33,934 nucleotides of DNA from a virus, in the IMG/VR virus record IMGVR_UViG_3300006102_000004, positions 1 through 33,934 of that record. One strand, written 5' to 3'. Positions 19,924-28,466 of this stretch are shown here, one piece after another; positions within the stretch are counted from its first letter, which is position 1, and each line of letters begins with the position of its first letter. Made by a program: the position numbers and the translations under genes. The notes under the pieces were generated by a model that had not been told where the DNA came from, searched no databases, and worked only from the letters and a program-made list of their open reading frames with translations.

Positions 19924-21867
19924 ATGGATTTCCGAGCGACTCTCCGAAACGCGAAAGAGTTCCTCTTTCCGCCGATCCCAGAACCGCCACGCGACAACAG
20001 CCCGTTGATGCGCGTGTTGTCCGAAGAAGCTCTTCGCGCCCGTGAGTACGACTCCAAGCTCCGACGCGACTATATGGAGCGCGCCGCGGAACTCATCGAG
20101 GCAAAACAGATGGGAGGCTCGGGGCCGTGGCTGACTCACGAGAACCGCCAGCAACTCGCCGAGCATCCCGAACTGGCGATCCGCGAGTCCAACCCACTGA
20201 TCTCGCAGGGCGCCTACGGGGACATCGAGCTAGCGCTGCAAAACGTGGAGTGGCGTAGAGAAATAAATCTATCCTGGCTTGAGTTCTCCAGGTGGGGGAT
20301 TCAGCAGATCATTCTCATCTCCAGGCTCTACTACATCAAAAACCCCATCGTGCGCCGGCTTGTGGACATCTGCGCGGCTTACGTGTTCGCGCGAGGCGTC
20401 GAGGTGTCCAGCGACAACGACGCAGCCAATGACGTACTCAAAGAATTTTTCGAGCGCAACAAAAAGACCTTCGGCCAGATTGCGCTGGTGGAGGCCGAGC
20501 GGCGCAAGAGCACCGATGGCAATCTGTTCTGGGCCTTCTTCGCGGACACGACGGACAAGGGCTTGGTGTCGATTCGCACTATTGACGCAACAGAAATCCA
20601 GGACATCATCAGCGATCCCGAGGACACGGATAGTCCGTGGTACTACCGACGCACCTGGACCTCGCGCAACTTTGACCCGGCGACTGGACAGGTAACTACG
20701 CAATCGCAAGAGGCTTACTATCCGGCGCTGTACTACTCGCCCGCCACCAAGCCGCAGACGATCAACGCGCACCCCGTCCACTGGGATACGCCGATTCTGC
20801 ACCGCAAGTGCGGGCATGTGAGCAAGTGGTCTTTTGGCTGCCCGCGTGTCTACCCGATGCTCGATTGGGCAAAGGAGGCGAGGAAGTTTCTGGAGGCGTG
20901 CGCCACGGTAAAGCAGGCGCTGGCTCAGTTCTCGATGACGCTCACGACCAAGGGTGGGCAGCAGGCAATGATGGGGGCAAAGCAGCAACTCGAAACTACG
21001 GTTGGTCCGGCAAACTCACTGTGGGACTCGAATCCGCCGCCGGTCAATGCATCGATCTTCGCCAGCGGACCGGGAACGCAACTGGAGCCAGTCATGACAC
21101 GCCAGGCCGGTGCCGACCCGGAGGAGGTGCGCCAGTACAAATTGATGTGCTGCATGTGCGAGGGTGTGCCTGAGACGTTCCTTGCCGATGTCTCAACCGG
21201 CAATCTCGCGACGGCGACAACGCTGGATCGGCCGACAGAGATAGTCTTTTTGGAAAAGCAAGAGGCATGGGTTGAGGACTTAGTGATTATTGCCAAGTAC
21301 GTGCTCAGTGTGAGCAGCGGGGCGCCCAGCGGCAAACTGCGCGAATCGTTGGGGCCGGCCAAGGTCACTATTGTTGAGATGCGGCGCGTCATGCAGCCGA
21401 ACGGCCGCTATATCTACGAGGCGGCGAAAAAGAAGAAGCCTAACACCATCGAAGTGAAGGCGACATTTCCCGCGATTCGCGAAGGCGACATCCCAGAACT
21501 AGCAAAGGCGCTCTCGATTGGCATGACGCTCGGCAACACCAGTGGCCAAGTGGTTGGTATCGACGAAAAGGCCGGCGTGCTGAAGATGTGCGAGTACTTC
21601 GGAATCGAGGATGCGCAAGAACTGGTTGAGGCGATGTACCCGGACAAGGAGTATGACCCGGATCGCACGGCGGAGCCCGAACCGCCGCCAGTGCCGCCTT
21701 TACCGCCAAACCCTGGCGAGGCTCAGGCGCCAGGCGGTGATCCCACTGTACCAAAGCCAGCGGCCGCGCCAGCGGCAAAGGAATCGTTACTCCCGCTGCT
21801 CGGGGACCTAAAACAGATCAGCGAGCAAATGCTCGAAAAGAAGCGCAAGCGAAAACTCAAGACTTAA
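19924..21867 (+). CDS. Portal protein
   Basis: 647 residues. It has the portal layout: N-terminal charged arm, IQQIILISRLYYIKNPIVRRLVDICAAYVFARGVEVSSD (wing/crown entry), RTIDATEIQDIISDPEDTDSPWYYRR, a long stem region (RVYPMLDWAKEARKFLEACATVKQALAQFSM), EVRQYKLMCCMCEGVPETFLADVSTGNLATATTLDRP and a C-terminal Pro/Glu-rich tail (EPEPPPVPPLPP). It forms the dodecamer at the capsid vertex. It begins six bases after the GT stop. Distance from terL (19924 vs 10225) is unusual because accessory, replication and lysis genes are inserted between. Confidence 0.8.
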   Translation: MDFRATLRNAKEFLFPPIPEPPRDNSPLMRVLSEEALRAREYDSKLRRDYMERAAELIEAKQMGGSGPWLTHENRQQLAEHPELAIRESNPLISQGAYGDIELALQNVEWRREINLSWLEFSRWGIQQIILISRLYYIKNPIVRRLVDICAAYVFARGVEVSSDNDAANDVLKEFFERNKKTFGQIALVEAERRKSTDGNLFWAFFADTTDKGLVSIRTIDATEIQDIISDPEDTDSPWYYRRTWTSRNFDPATGQVTTQSQEAYYPALYYSPATKPQTINAHPVHWDTPILHRKCGHVSKWSFGCPRVYPMLDWAKEARKFLEACATVKQALAQFSMTLTTKGGQQAMMGAKQQLETTVGPANSLWDSNPPPVNASIFASGPGTQLEPVMTRQAGADPEEVRQYKLMCCMCEGVPETFLADVSTGNLATATTLDRPTEIVFLEKQEAWVEDLVIIAKYVLSVSSGAPSGKLRESLGPAKVTIVEMRRVMQPNGRYIYEAAKKKKPNTIEVKATFPAIREGDIPELAKALSIGMTLGNTSGQVVGIDEKAGVLKMCEYFGIEDAQELVEAMYPDKEYDPDRTAEPEPPPVPPLPPNPGEAQAPGGDPTVPKPAAAPAAKESLLPLLGDLKQISEQMLEKKRKRKLKT

Positions 21868-21896
21868 GATATGATTACCTTGAAAGGGAGACGTCA

Positions 21897-22853
21897 ATGA
21901 AATATTTGCTCGCAGCGCTATTGTTTGCCGGAGCGCTCTTCGCCCAGAGCGATGGGTCCCGCGCCATGGACTCGGCCACAACGGTAGTGCATCGCGCCAT
22001 GGCCGCCACCGCTACCCCGGTCATGGATGGCTGGCCCGGAGGAACTCAGCCCCATCCAGTCCATTACATCGCGCGTCATCCCGATGGGACGATCTTTGCC
22101 GAGGGCGATACCCACAACCTGCGCACGTCGGCGGGCACCACGTGGCAAGCCGAACTTATGGGCAAGACCACTGCCCCAGCCGACAATAACCAATGCAATT
22201 ATATGGCATTGACCAATACGGCGATCACTCCGGCTGAGTCCGACACGACGCTGTCGGGAGAAATTGTGTCCAATGGTCTCACTAGAATCAAAGGCGCATA
22301 CACGAATCTGAGCGGCACGCTTACAGTCCCAGCCGCTCCGGTTGCGGCGGTAGTGGGAACGACCGGCGCAGTCTCGTACTGGTATTGGGTGGCAGCCTGC
22401 AACCAGGGAATCTGCACCACGCCCAGCACGGCATCGAACAACATCACCACTGCCAATGCGACATTGAGCACCACTAACTACAACACGGTCACGTTCACTG
22501 GTCAAAATGGTGCGGCTACTTATCAGGTCTATCGCACTACCTCTTCCAGCGCACCGAGCGGCACCGGCAGCTTTCTCGTCGGCGGCACTCCGTTTTGCTC
22601 GGCGGCGCTTGCCTGCCAGGTGAACGATATCAGCAACACACTGACATCGCTGACGATTCCGGGCTCGAATCTGACGAACTTCGGGAAGCTTACGCTGGTC
22701 AATACGTGGACTGCGACAGCCTCGCAGAGCGCTCAGGCATTTGGCATCTTCACTAGTTCCGGCGCGACCACGATGTGTTTTGAGGGTACGTTTACGGCGG
22801 TGGCGCTGAACACGAATGACACCTTCCAATTGACGGAAACGGTGTACTTCTAA
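21897..22853 (+). CDS. Exported fibre/appendage-like protein
   Basis: 318 residues; ATG 21897 with AAAGGGAG upstream. MKYLLAALLFAGALFAQ is a signal peptide with likely cleavage at A/Q. Beta-rich body with Thr/Ser, paired Cys (CNQGICTT, CSAALACQ), and a C-terminus QAFGIFTSSGATTMCFEGTFTAVALNTNDTFQLTETVYF that looks like the closing beta-domain of phage appendages. Being directly after the portal gene is unusual for an exported protein. Confidence 0.55.
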   Translation: MKYLLAALLFAGALFAQSDGSRAMDSATTVVHRAMAATATPVMDGWPGGTQPHPVHYIARHPDGTIFAEGDTHNLRTSAGTTWQAELMGKTTAPADNNQCNYMALTNTAITPAESDTTLSGEIVSNGLTRIKGAYTNLSGTLTVPAAPVAAVVGTTGAVSYWYWVAACNQGICTTPSTASNNITTANATLSTTNYNTVTFTGQNGAATYQVYRTTSSSAPSGTGSFLVGGTPFCSAALACQVNDISNTLTSLTIPGSNLTNFGKLTLVNTWTATASQSAQAFGIFTSSGATTMCFEGTFTAVALNTNDTFQLTETVYF

Positions 22854-22889
22854 CGTAGGGGATCGCGATAAGAGGGGATCAAGCCCTAT

Positions 22890-25484
22890 ATGAAGTGGCT
22901 GAAGGTCCTGCTTTTGGCTGTTTCGTGCGGTGGCGCATTTGGCGCGATCACGCTGGTAAAGGACCACGGTGGCACCGGCAGCGCCAGCGCCACCTCGATT
23001 CCTTATACTCTTCCACAGACGCCGGCTTCGGGCGACGTGATGATCTTGTTCTTCACGAGCAGCGCGCTGGCGACCGCTGATACCATCACGTCGATCTCTG
23101 AGACCAATGTGGTTTGGTCGCGAGTCAAGTCTTTCGCCAATGTCGAGCTTGGGGTGGAGATTTGGGCTGGCGTGGTGTCGGCTTCGGCCAGCACAAGCGT
23201 CACGGTCAACATCTCCGGTTCATCGTTCAACGGTGACGTGTTCGAGATTCTCGAATATGCGGGCGTGAGCACTACTGTGGATGCGGCGGCGGTGACGAAC
23301 ACCGCCACCAGCACATCTCCGTCAATCAGCGCATACAGCACCGGCGCGTCTGGCGAACTAATGCTCGTATGCGTGGGAAAGACCGCATCTGGCGCTCCAA
23401 GCGTGCAGCCGACAGGATATACCTCCGCAACGTTCCAGGCGTTCTCAGCGGCGGGAATTCAGGGAAATTATGTATTAAGCAGCACATCCGGCGCGCAAAC
23501 CGCAACATGGACGATCGGGTCAACCCATTGGGGAACCATCGCCGTTGCGCTCAAGCCATCTGGCGTAGCGAACACGAGAACAACATCGGATGCGGCGCTG
23601 GTGATGGATGCTCGCTCTGGCCTGGGCGCGCACTTCGGAAAGCCAAATGACGTGGTCCGCGTATTGGACACCAAAGCGCAATTGGCTGCGCACTTCGGTA
23701 AACCGAACGATGTAGTCCGCGTGCTCGACGTAAGAGTCGGGATTGCCGCTCATTTTGGCAAGCCCAACGAAGTCGTTGTGGTAGGGGATAAGTCGGCTGG
23801 CTTTGCGGCTCATGTTGGGGCAACAACCGAAATCGTCAGAACGCTCGATTTGGTATCGGGCAAAGGCGTTCACGCCGCACTGAATTCGGAAACGATATAC
23901 GCGGCAGACCAACAGGCGAGTATTGGAAGGCACTTTGCGTCCCTGGCCGAAACCGTTTCCGTACTGGATACTAGAACACAATTCAGCGCTCACGTAATGA
24001 GCACGACTGAGGCGGTCTCGACGATGGATATCGCGGGGCGCGGCACCTTCGCGTTAACGAGGGAAGTGCTTTATACGACGAACGGAACTGGTAAAGGATT
24101 TGCGGCTCACTTCGGCACGCCGGCGGAACTGCTACTGGCACGTGATGCGGCCGGCGGAAGCGCGGCGCACTTTGGCAATGCTGCTGATCTGCTGAGCTTA
24201 ATGGAACTGGTTCTGCGCGGACGTACTGTGCAGACATCGGAACAGTTGGCTGTGTTTGATAGCCCATCTCTAACCTCTGGGCGCAAGGCGTCGGTGTCTG
24301 ATGTGCTTTCAATCCTGGACGCAATGTCTGGCTTGGCTGGTCGTGTCCGGGGCGGCAGAGATAATTTGATCCCGTTGGACAGTGGCACTGGATCGGCTGC
24401 TCGCTTTGGAGCATATTCGGACGTGACTCGATCCACCGATACAGGTGTTGGGCTGGGCGCGCACTTCGGAGGGTCTTTGGATCGAGCGGGAACGTTCGAT
24501 CAGTCATCGCGAACTGCGGCGCATTTTTGGTCGAGCTCAGAAGTTCTCTCGCTCTTGGACGCGGCGTCTCGCTTTGTGGCTCGCGCGGCATTTGTCCAAG
24601 AACTATTGAACCTCATGGATACATCGGCTGGACTGGGAACGCATTTCGGAAGCTCCACTGATCGCGGTTTAGCGATGGACCAACGGGCTGTTCTCGCGGC
24701 GCACTTCGGAACGTTCCGCGAATACGCGGGGACATTCGACACGCTCGCTGCACAGGCCGCTCATTTTGGCTCCTTTGTGGATCGATCCTTGGCCTTCGAC
24801 GCTCAGTCCAGGGTTGGCGCGCATTTCCAGTCGACCGCAGACATATTGGCAGCCATGGACTTGGGCGCCAAGACCAGCATGCGGATCATCTCGGTAAGCG
24901 AGCAACTGTCACTGTTCGATTCGGTCCAAGGGCGATCCGCACATTTCGGGGGCTTTGCCGACCGGCTTGCTCTCTTCGATAACGGAGCGGGCCAGGCGGC
25001 GCATGTAACCGGCACTGTTGAGCGCCTCTTTCTGATAGATATCCCTGCTTCGCACGCGGCACACTTCGAGACGTTCTCCGATATCGCGCCTACCGGAGAT
25101 GCTCCCAGTAGAGTAAGCGCGCATCTAGCGGCATCGTTTGAATCGCTGAAACCGATGGATTTGGCGGGGCGTATTCGCGGTGCCACGGCTTACACCTTGG
25201 AACTACTGAGAATGCTGGATTGCTATGTTTGTCCGGGCACCAGCCGGAACTTAACTGCGATTTTCTTTGAATCGCTGAAACCGATGGATTTGGCGGGGGG
25301 TACAATGATGCCGTGGAGTCCAGTTGTGCGATATCCAGGATTTTACAGCCGGGCTCTCACTGTGGGGATTTACACAGCACCATCAGGGAGCGGAATGTAC
25401 TTGAAGCTAGGGACCGTGGCGAACTACATCTATCAGTTGCCAAACGGATTGTACGTTAGACCGAACACGAGGCTTGTATGGTGA
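22890..25484 (+). CDS. Exported protein with 20-aa AHFG repeats
   Basis: 864 residues. Signal peptide MKWLKVLLLAVSCGGAFGA. Residues ~25-230 are a jelly-roll-like domain also seen in 28463-29209 (ISETNVVWSRV, FEILEYAGVSTTVD, SPSISAYSTGASGELMLVCV, TATWTIGSTHWGTIAVALKPSG). From ~231 to ~780, about 27 units of 20 residues follow consensus (G/A)AHFG-x4-D/E-x-L/V-x3-D. The last ~90 residues contain a second FESLKPMDLAG copy and a C-terminal beta segment. It resembles extended fibrous surface proteins; a virion fibre or an exported host-surface protein are both possible. Function unknown. Confidence 0.6.
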   Translation: MKWLKVLLLAVSCGGAFGAITLVKDHGGTGSASATSIPYTLPQTPASGDVMILFFTSSALATADTITSISETNVVWSRVKSFANVELGVEIWAGVVSASASTSVTVNISGSSFNGDVFEILEYAGVSTTVDAAAVTNTATSTSPSISAYSTGASGELMLVCVGKTASGAPSVQPTGYTSATFQAFSAAGIQGNYVLSSTSGAQTATWTIGSTHWGTIAVALKPSGVANTRTTSDAALVMDARSGLGAHFGKPNDVVRVLDTKAQLAAHFGKPNDVVRVLDVRVGIAAHFGKPNEVVVVGDKSAGFAAHVGATTEIVRTLDLVSGKGVHAALNSETIYAADQQASIGRHFASLAETVSVLDTRTQFSAHVMSTTEAVSTMDIAGRGTFALTREVLYTTNGTGKGFAAHFGTPAELLLARDAAGGSAAHFGNAADLLSLMELVLRGRTVQTSEQLAVFDSPSLTSGRKASVSDVLSILDAMSGLAGRVRGGRDNLIPLDSGTGSAARFGAYSDVTRSTDTGVGLGAHFGGSLDRAGTFDQSSRTAAHFWSSSEVLSLLDAASRFVARAAFVQELLNLMDTSAGLGTHFGSSTDRGLAMDQRAVLAAHFGTFREYAGTFDTLAAQAAHFGSFVDRSLAFDAQSRVGAHFQSTADILAAMDLGAKTSMRIISVSEQLSLFDSVQGRSAHFGGFADRLALFDNGAGQAAHVTGTVERLFLIDIPASHAAHFETFSDIAPTGDAPSRVSAHLAASFESLKPMDLAGRIRGATAYTLELLRMLDCYVCPGTSRNLTAIFFESLKPMDLAGGTMMPWSPVVRYPGFYSRALTVGIYTAPSGSGMYLKLGTVANYIYQLPNGLYVRPNTRLVW
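23580..25230 (+). repeat. ~27 tandem 60-nt (20-aa) repeats
   Basis: AHFG codons recur with a 60-nt step (e.g. 23628, 23688, 23748). Degenerate in the middle, well conserved at both ends. The reading frame is unbroken. Confidence 0.85.
25137..25169 (+). repeat. 33-bp direct repeat, copy 1
   Basis: Identical to 25266-25298; encodes FESLKPMDLAG. The pair is 129 nt apart inside the 864-aa gene, pointing to a recent segmental duplication. Confidence 0.9.
25266..25298 (+). repeat. 33-bp direct repeat, copy 2
   Basis: Second copy of 25137-25169, in the same reading frame. Confidence 0.9.
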
Positions 25485-25840
25485 AACTTCTTTGCGCTCT
25501 TGTCCTTTTGGCCGGTTTCGTTTCCGCGGAAACCGTGCTGACGATTACCAAAACGCCCTACGAAGTATTCTCTTGCTCTGTGGACTTCTCCCAGGCTGTT
25601 GGGAGTTCCAATATCGCGCTGGCCGGGGTCACGGCGAAGGATGCGAGCGGGAACGATGCCAGCGTGACAATCATTGCCGCCAACCCGATTCCTGCTGTGG
25701 TTCCGAGCACCAGTAAGGTCGCCTTCTCAATTCAGGGCGGAACTCCTGGTATCAGTTATACTGCTTCGGTCAAGGTCACGAATTCGGCAACCGGGGAACA
25801 ATTTGAGGGAACGATTGTCATCCGAATCGCCCAACAATAG
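25478..25840 (+). CDS. Small exported beta-sandwich protein
   Basis: 120 residues; ATG 25478 overlaps the upstream stop by 7 nt. Signal peptide MVKLLCALVLLAGFVSA. The body (FSQAVGSSNIALAGVTAKDASGNDASVTIIAANPIPAVVPSTSKVAFSIQGGTPGISYTASVKVTNSATGEQFEGTIVIRI) is an immunoglobulin-like beta sandwich of a kind also found as small virion decoration proteins. Either an exported decoration/fibre partner or an exported accessory. Confidence 0.6.
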   Translation: MVKLLCALVLLAGFVSAETVLTITKTPYEVFSCSVDFSQAVGSSNIALAGVTAKDASGNDASVTIIAANPIPAVVPSTSKVAFSIQGGTPGISYTASVKVTNSATGEQFEGTIVIRIAQQ

Positions 25841-26024
25841 CGACCTACTAAACACCTTCGCCGCAGATCCGTGTTGCCGGATCGGTAAAGCTCTAAAGCA
25901 GGGCATCGAAGGGGACACCTGGACCTGTCCGAAGTGCGGAACCGAGTGGAAGCCGCGTGAACTAGGCGCGATTCGACACTGGGAGCCTCACCCTGTCATC
26001 ATGGTCCTTCGGACCAGCCGATGA
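25815..26024 (+). CDS. Small zinc-ribbon protein
   Basis: 69 residues from TTG 25815, preceded by GAGG at 25805-25808. TWTCPKCGTEWKPRELG gives one CPxCG knuckle; an upstream CC (PCCRIGKAL) could supply the other ligands. It overlaps both neighbours (upstream by 26 nt; ATGA with 26021). A DNA/RNA- or protein-binding accessory of the head module. Confidence 0.55.
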   Translation: MSSESPNNSDLLNTFAADPCCRIGKALKQGIEGDTWTCPKCGTEWKPRELGAIRHWEPHPVIMVLRTSR

Positions 26025-27244
26025 AAATCTACCTGATGCGGCACTGCCTCGCGGAAGAGGGCGATGAGATGGACGCCGAGCGCGGGCTTACCGATGTCGG
26101 TGAGAAGCAGACCAAGGTGATGCGCAAGTTCCTCAAGCGCGCCAACGTCCGCCCGGATATCATCATCAGTTCCGATTTTGTGCGCGCTGTAGCGACCGCT
26201 GAGGGTGTGCTCCGCAAAAAGACGGAGTATGTCCAGTCGCCGGCGCTCAGACCAGACGGGACACCGCCGAGCGCCTGGAAAGCGGTGCGCAAACTGGCGG
26301 GCGATGCCAAGGCTGTACTCGTCGTCACCCACGGTCCGCTCGTGCAGCAGATGCTGGCCAGTGTGGCCTTTTGCTTTCTCGATGAGGATTGGGAATACCC
26401 GCACGGCTCAGTTGCGTACATCAACACTCACCAAGGGAAATTTCGTTGGTTCGTCGATCCAAAATTGGCCGCCCATCTAGTGGGGAAGAAACCGAAATCG
26501 GTCGAGAATCCACTCGATGCTGAATTTGCAGGCGCGACCAAGAAGCTGGCAGAGCACTTACTCAAGAGCGAAAAAGCCACAATCGTCGATCCGCTGATTG
26601 CGAAGCTGACCACGGCGGTTGCGCTGCGCTTTCGGCGTCAGTACGCGAAACTTAAAGCCGCGGTACAGAGTGGGTCGCCGATTCAGGCGACGATGCTGCA
26701 CTTGCGCGATCCACAGTTTGCCAAGGTCTACCTGAAGGTCACAGCCGCGGCGTACCAGGGCGGCGCGCAGCACACTGCGGTACAACTCGGAGTGAGGCTG
26801 AGCGAGGCGGCAAAGACTCCTATTGCCAGACTGCCGGGTCCGACGCGAACGGCGGCCGACCTAGAGGATGACTTAGACGAGACCACGCAAGACCGAATCG
26901 CCAACGTTACGAAGTCTGCATTCGCGCAAGGCATGACCATCGCCGGAGTGCTCGGTGTGGTCGGTGCCGCGTTCGCGGATATGGAGGATTCTCGCGCGGC
27001 GACTATTGCGGTTGGCGAGGTATCTGACGCGTTTCACGCTGGCGGTCTCGATGTGGCGGAAGAGGCTGGTGACATCGAGAAAAGGTGGGAGGCTCAGCCC
27101 GATGCCTGCGAGATCTGCGAGGACAACGAAATGCAAGGGTGGATTGATTCCGATGAAGAGTTTGACTCCGGTGACGACGCGCCGCCAGCCCACCCAAATT
27201 GCCGATGTTCCATCGCGTTTCGAAAAGCGGCCGAAGAGGAGTAG
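26021..27244 (+). CDS. SixA-like phosphohistidine phosphatase fused to Mu gpF-like minor head protein
   Basis: 407 residues with two distinct parts. Residues 1-150 match SixA: MKIYLMRHCLAEEG (R7, H8), RGLTDVGEKQ, PDIIISSDFVRAVATAEGV (R55), AVLVVTHGPLV (H104), and a closing GSVAYINTHQGKFRWFVDPKLA. So all four catalytic positions of the histidine-phosphatase fold are present, with C9 in place of the usual Gly in RHG. Residues ~290-400 are the Mu gpF-type head-morphogenesis domain: DDLDETTQDRIANV, then C363-E-I-C366-E-D-N, and APPAHPNCRCSI (H391, C394, C396). gpF is a minor head protein placed near the portal. A linker helix (residues 160-290) joins them. A phosphatase module on a head protein is not something I know from the family; it might act on host phospho-His relays at infection. 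Confidence 0.75.
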   Translation: MKIYLMRHCLAEEGDEMDAERGLTDVGEKQTKVMRKFLKRANVRPDIIISSDFVRAVATAEGVLRKKTEYVQSPALRPDGTPPSAWKAVRKLAGDAKAVLVVTHGPLVQQMLASVAFCFLDEDWEYPHGSVAYINTHQGKFRWFVDPKLAAHLVGKKPKSVENPLDAEFAGATKKLAEHLLKSEKATIVDPLIAKLTTAVALRFRRQYAKLKAAVQSGSPIQATMLHLRDPQFAKVYLKVTAAAYQGGAQHTAVQLGVRLSEAAKTPIARLPGPTRTAADLEDDLDETTQDRIANVTKSAFAQGMTIAGVLGVVGAAFADMEDSRAATIAVGEVSDAFHAGGLDVAEEAGDIEKRWEAQPDACEICEDNEMQGWIDSDEEFDSGDDAPPAHPNCRCSIAFRKAAEEE

Positions 27245-27253
27245 AATACCAGC

Positions 27254-27544
27254 ATGGTAATTCAAACGCCGGCCGATTACACCGGAACGGGAGCGACCGT
27301 CAGCCTCGCTACGATCGCGGGCTTTGACGCATGGTGCAAGATCGTGCAAGTGATGGTCGATGGAGCGGGCGCCCAGTGCCGCATCGGGGATGCGCTGACA
27401 ACGAATGTGCGCGGCACGCCGATCCTGCCGGGGGGTGGACAATTTCTGCCGCCAATTGGTGTCCCGACCGAACAACTTGCGCTCAGCCAAGTTTTTGTGA
27501 ACGTACCGAATGGGACCAAAATTTATGTGCTCTACGTGGCGTAG
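27254..27544 (+). CDS. Small beta-rich virion-like protein
   Basis: 96 residues. MVIQTPADYTGTGATVSLATIAGFDAWCKIVQVMVDGAGAQCRIGDALTTNVRGTPILPGGGQFLPPIGVPTEQLALSQVFVNVPNGTKIYVLYVA is a compact beta fold with no signal peptide, typical of small decoration or adaptor proteins near the head genes. Ten bases after the SixA-gpF stop. Confidence 0.5.
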   Translation: MVIQTPADYTGTGATVSLATIAGFDAWCKIVQVMVDGAGAQCRIGDALTTNVRGTPILPGGGQFLPPIGVPTEQLALSQVFVNVPNGTKIYVLYVA

Positions 27545-28466
27545 TGTTGCTATCGGGATCGCGCTCGCGGCTGTTGCGTTCGCGCAGCCAATTCCACCGC
27601 CCAGCGGCGGCGGCTTTACGCTGACTACAAACGGATCGAGCGGAGCAGCCACGAAAGTTGGTAGCGTGCTCAACATTCCTATCTACACGGGTGGTGGTGG
27701 CGGATTGCTCCCGACTATGACAACCACGTCTAACACGGTGCTCACGCTGAATGCGGCCGCAAGCAGGTATGTGATCGATGGAGACAACAATGCGGCCTAT
27801 GCGTTTACCGCCGCTTCTCCGATCACTCTGACGGCAGGATCTCCAGCGGCCACGGGGACGGTATATATCTGTTTTAACGCGGGCACCGGGCAACTAAAGC
27901 TCTACGCCCCATCCGCCTTTTCTACAAACGGGAATTCGTTAGCGGTGGGTGGAGACCTTGCTTCTCACCTGTCAACCGGAACAAGCTGCGGGACAAACGA
28001 ATTGCAGTTGTATGCCAATACGATGACTTCTCCTGGCGTGTGGGATGCACAGGCCTCCTCAATGAGTTTTTTGCCTTCGGCGAACGCGAAGACTCCCGTT
28101 AGCGGAGACGGCACGACGCTTTCATGCTCTGGTGGAGTGTGCTCAGTGGTTCTCGGCGGAACAGTAGGCGGTCCGGCGCAAACGATTGCCAGCGGAACGA
28201 GTGCCCTTGGAACTTCGGCGATTGCTTCAGGGGCTTGCGCAACCGTTGTGACTACGGCGGCTACGAATGTTCTCTCTACTGACGCGATCTCTTGGAATCC
28301 CAACGCCAGCATCAAGGCCGTCACTGGCTACGTCCCAGCATCGACGGGCGGCTTATCCATCGCTGGCTATCCGACCAGCGGTAATGTGAATTGGGATGTC
28401 TGCAATTGGAGCAATGCTTCTATCACTCCTGGCGCGGTTACCCTCAATTGGCGGGTCATTCGATGA
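27525..28466 (+). CDS. Exported Thr/Ser/Gly-rich protein
   Basis: 313 residues from ATG 27525 (overlaps the previous stop by 20 nt; an earlier in-frame start at 27510 is less likely). MCSTWRSVAIGIALAAVAFAQ is a signal peptide cleaved before PIPPPSGGG. Body low-charge and beta-rich, ending GNVNWDVCNWSNASITPGAVTLNWRVIR, reminiscent of phage tail appendage ends. Two Cys pairs. Next gene starts in an ATGA overlap. Confidence 0.55.
   Translation: MCSTWRSVAIGIALAAVAFAQPIPPPSGGGFTLTTNGSSGAATKVGSVLNIPIYTGGGGGLLPTMTTTSNTVLTLNAAASRYVIDGDNNAAYAFTAASPITLTAGSPAATGTVYICFNAGTGQLKLYAPSAFSTNGNSLAVGGDLASHLSTGTSCGTNELQLYANTMTSPGVWDAQASSMSFLPSANAKTPVSGDGTTLSCSGGVCSVVLGGTVGGPAQTIASGTSALGTSAIASGACATVVTTAATNVLSTDAISWNPNASIKAVTGYVPASTGGLSIAGYPTSGNVNWDVCNWSNASITPGAVTLNWRVIR

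Noticed and set aside
20269-20988. Long minus-strand ORF inside the portal gene
   Set aside because: Mirror frame of a strongly coding plus-strand gene.
26700-26711. Operator-like ACTTGCGCGATC within the SixA-gpF gene
   Set aside because: Inside a conserved coding region with no promoter elements; probably codon-driven chance similarity. It warns that the bare half-site alone is not diagnostic.
27473-27484. ACTTGCGCTCAG near the end of the 27254 gene
   Set aside because: The second half does not match and no -10 lies at the correct distance.
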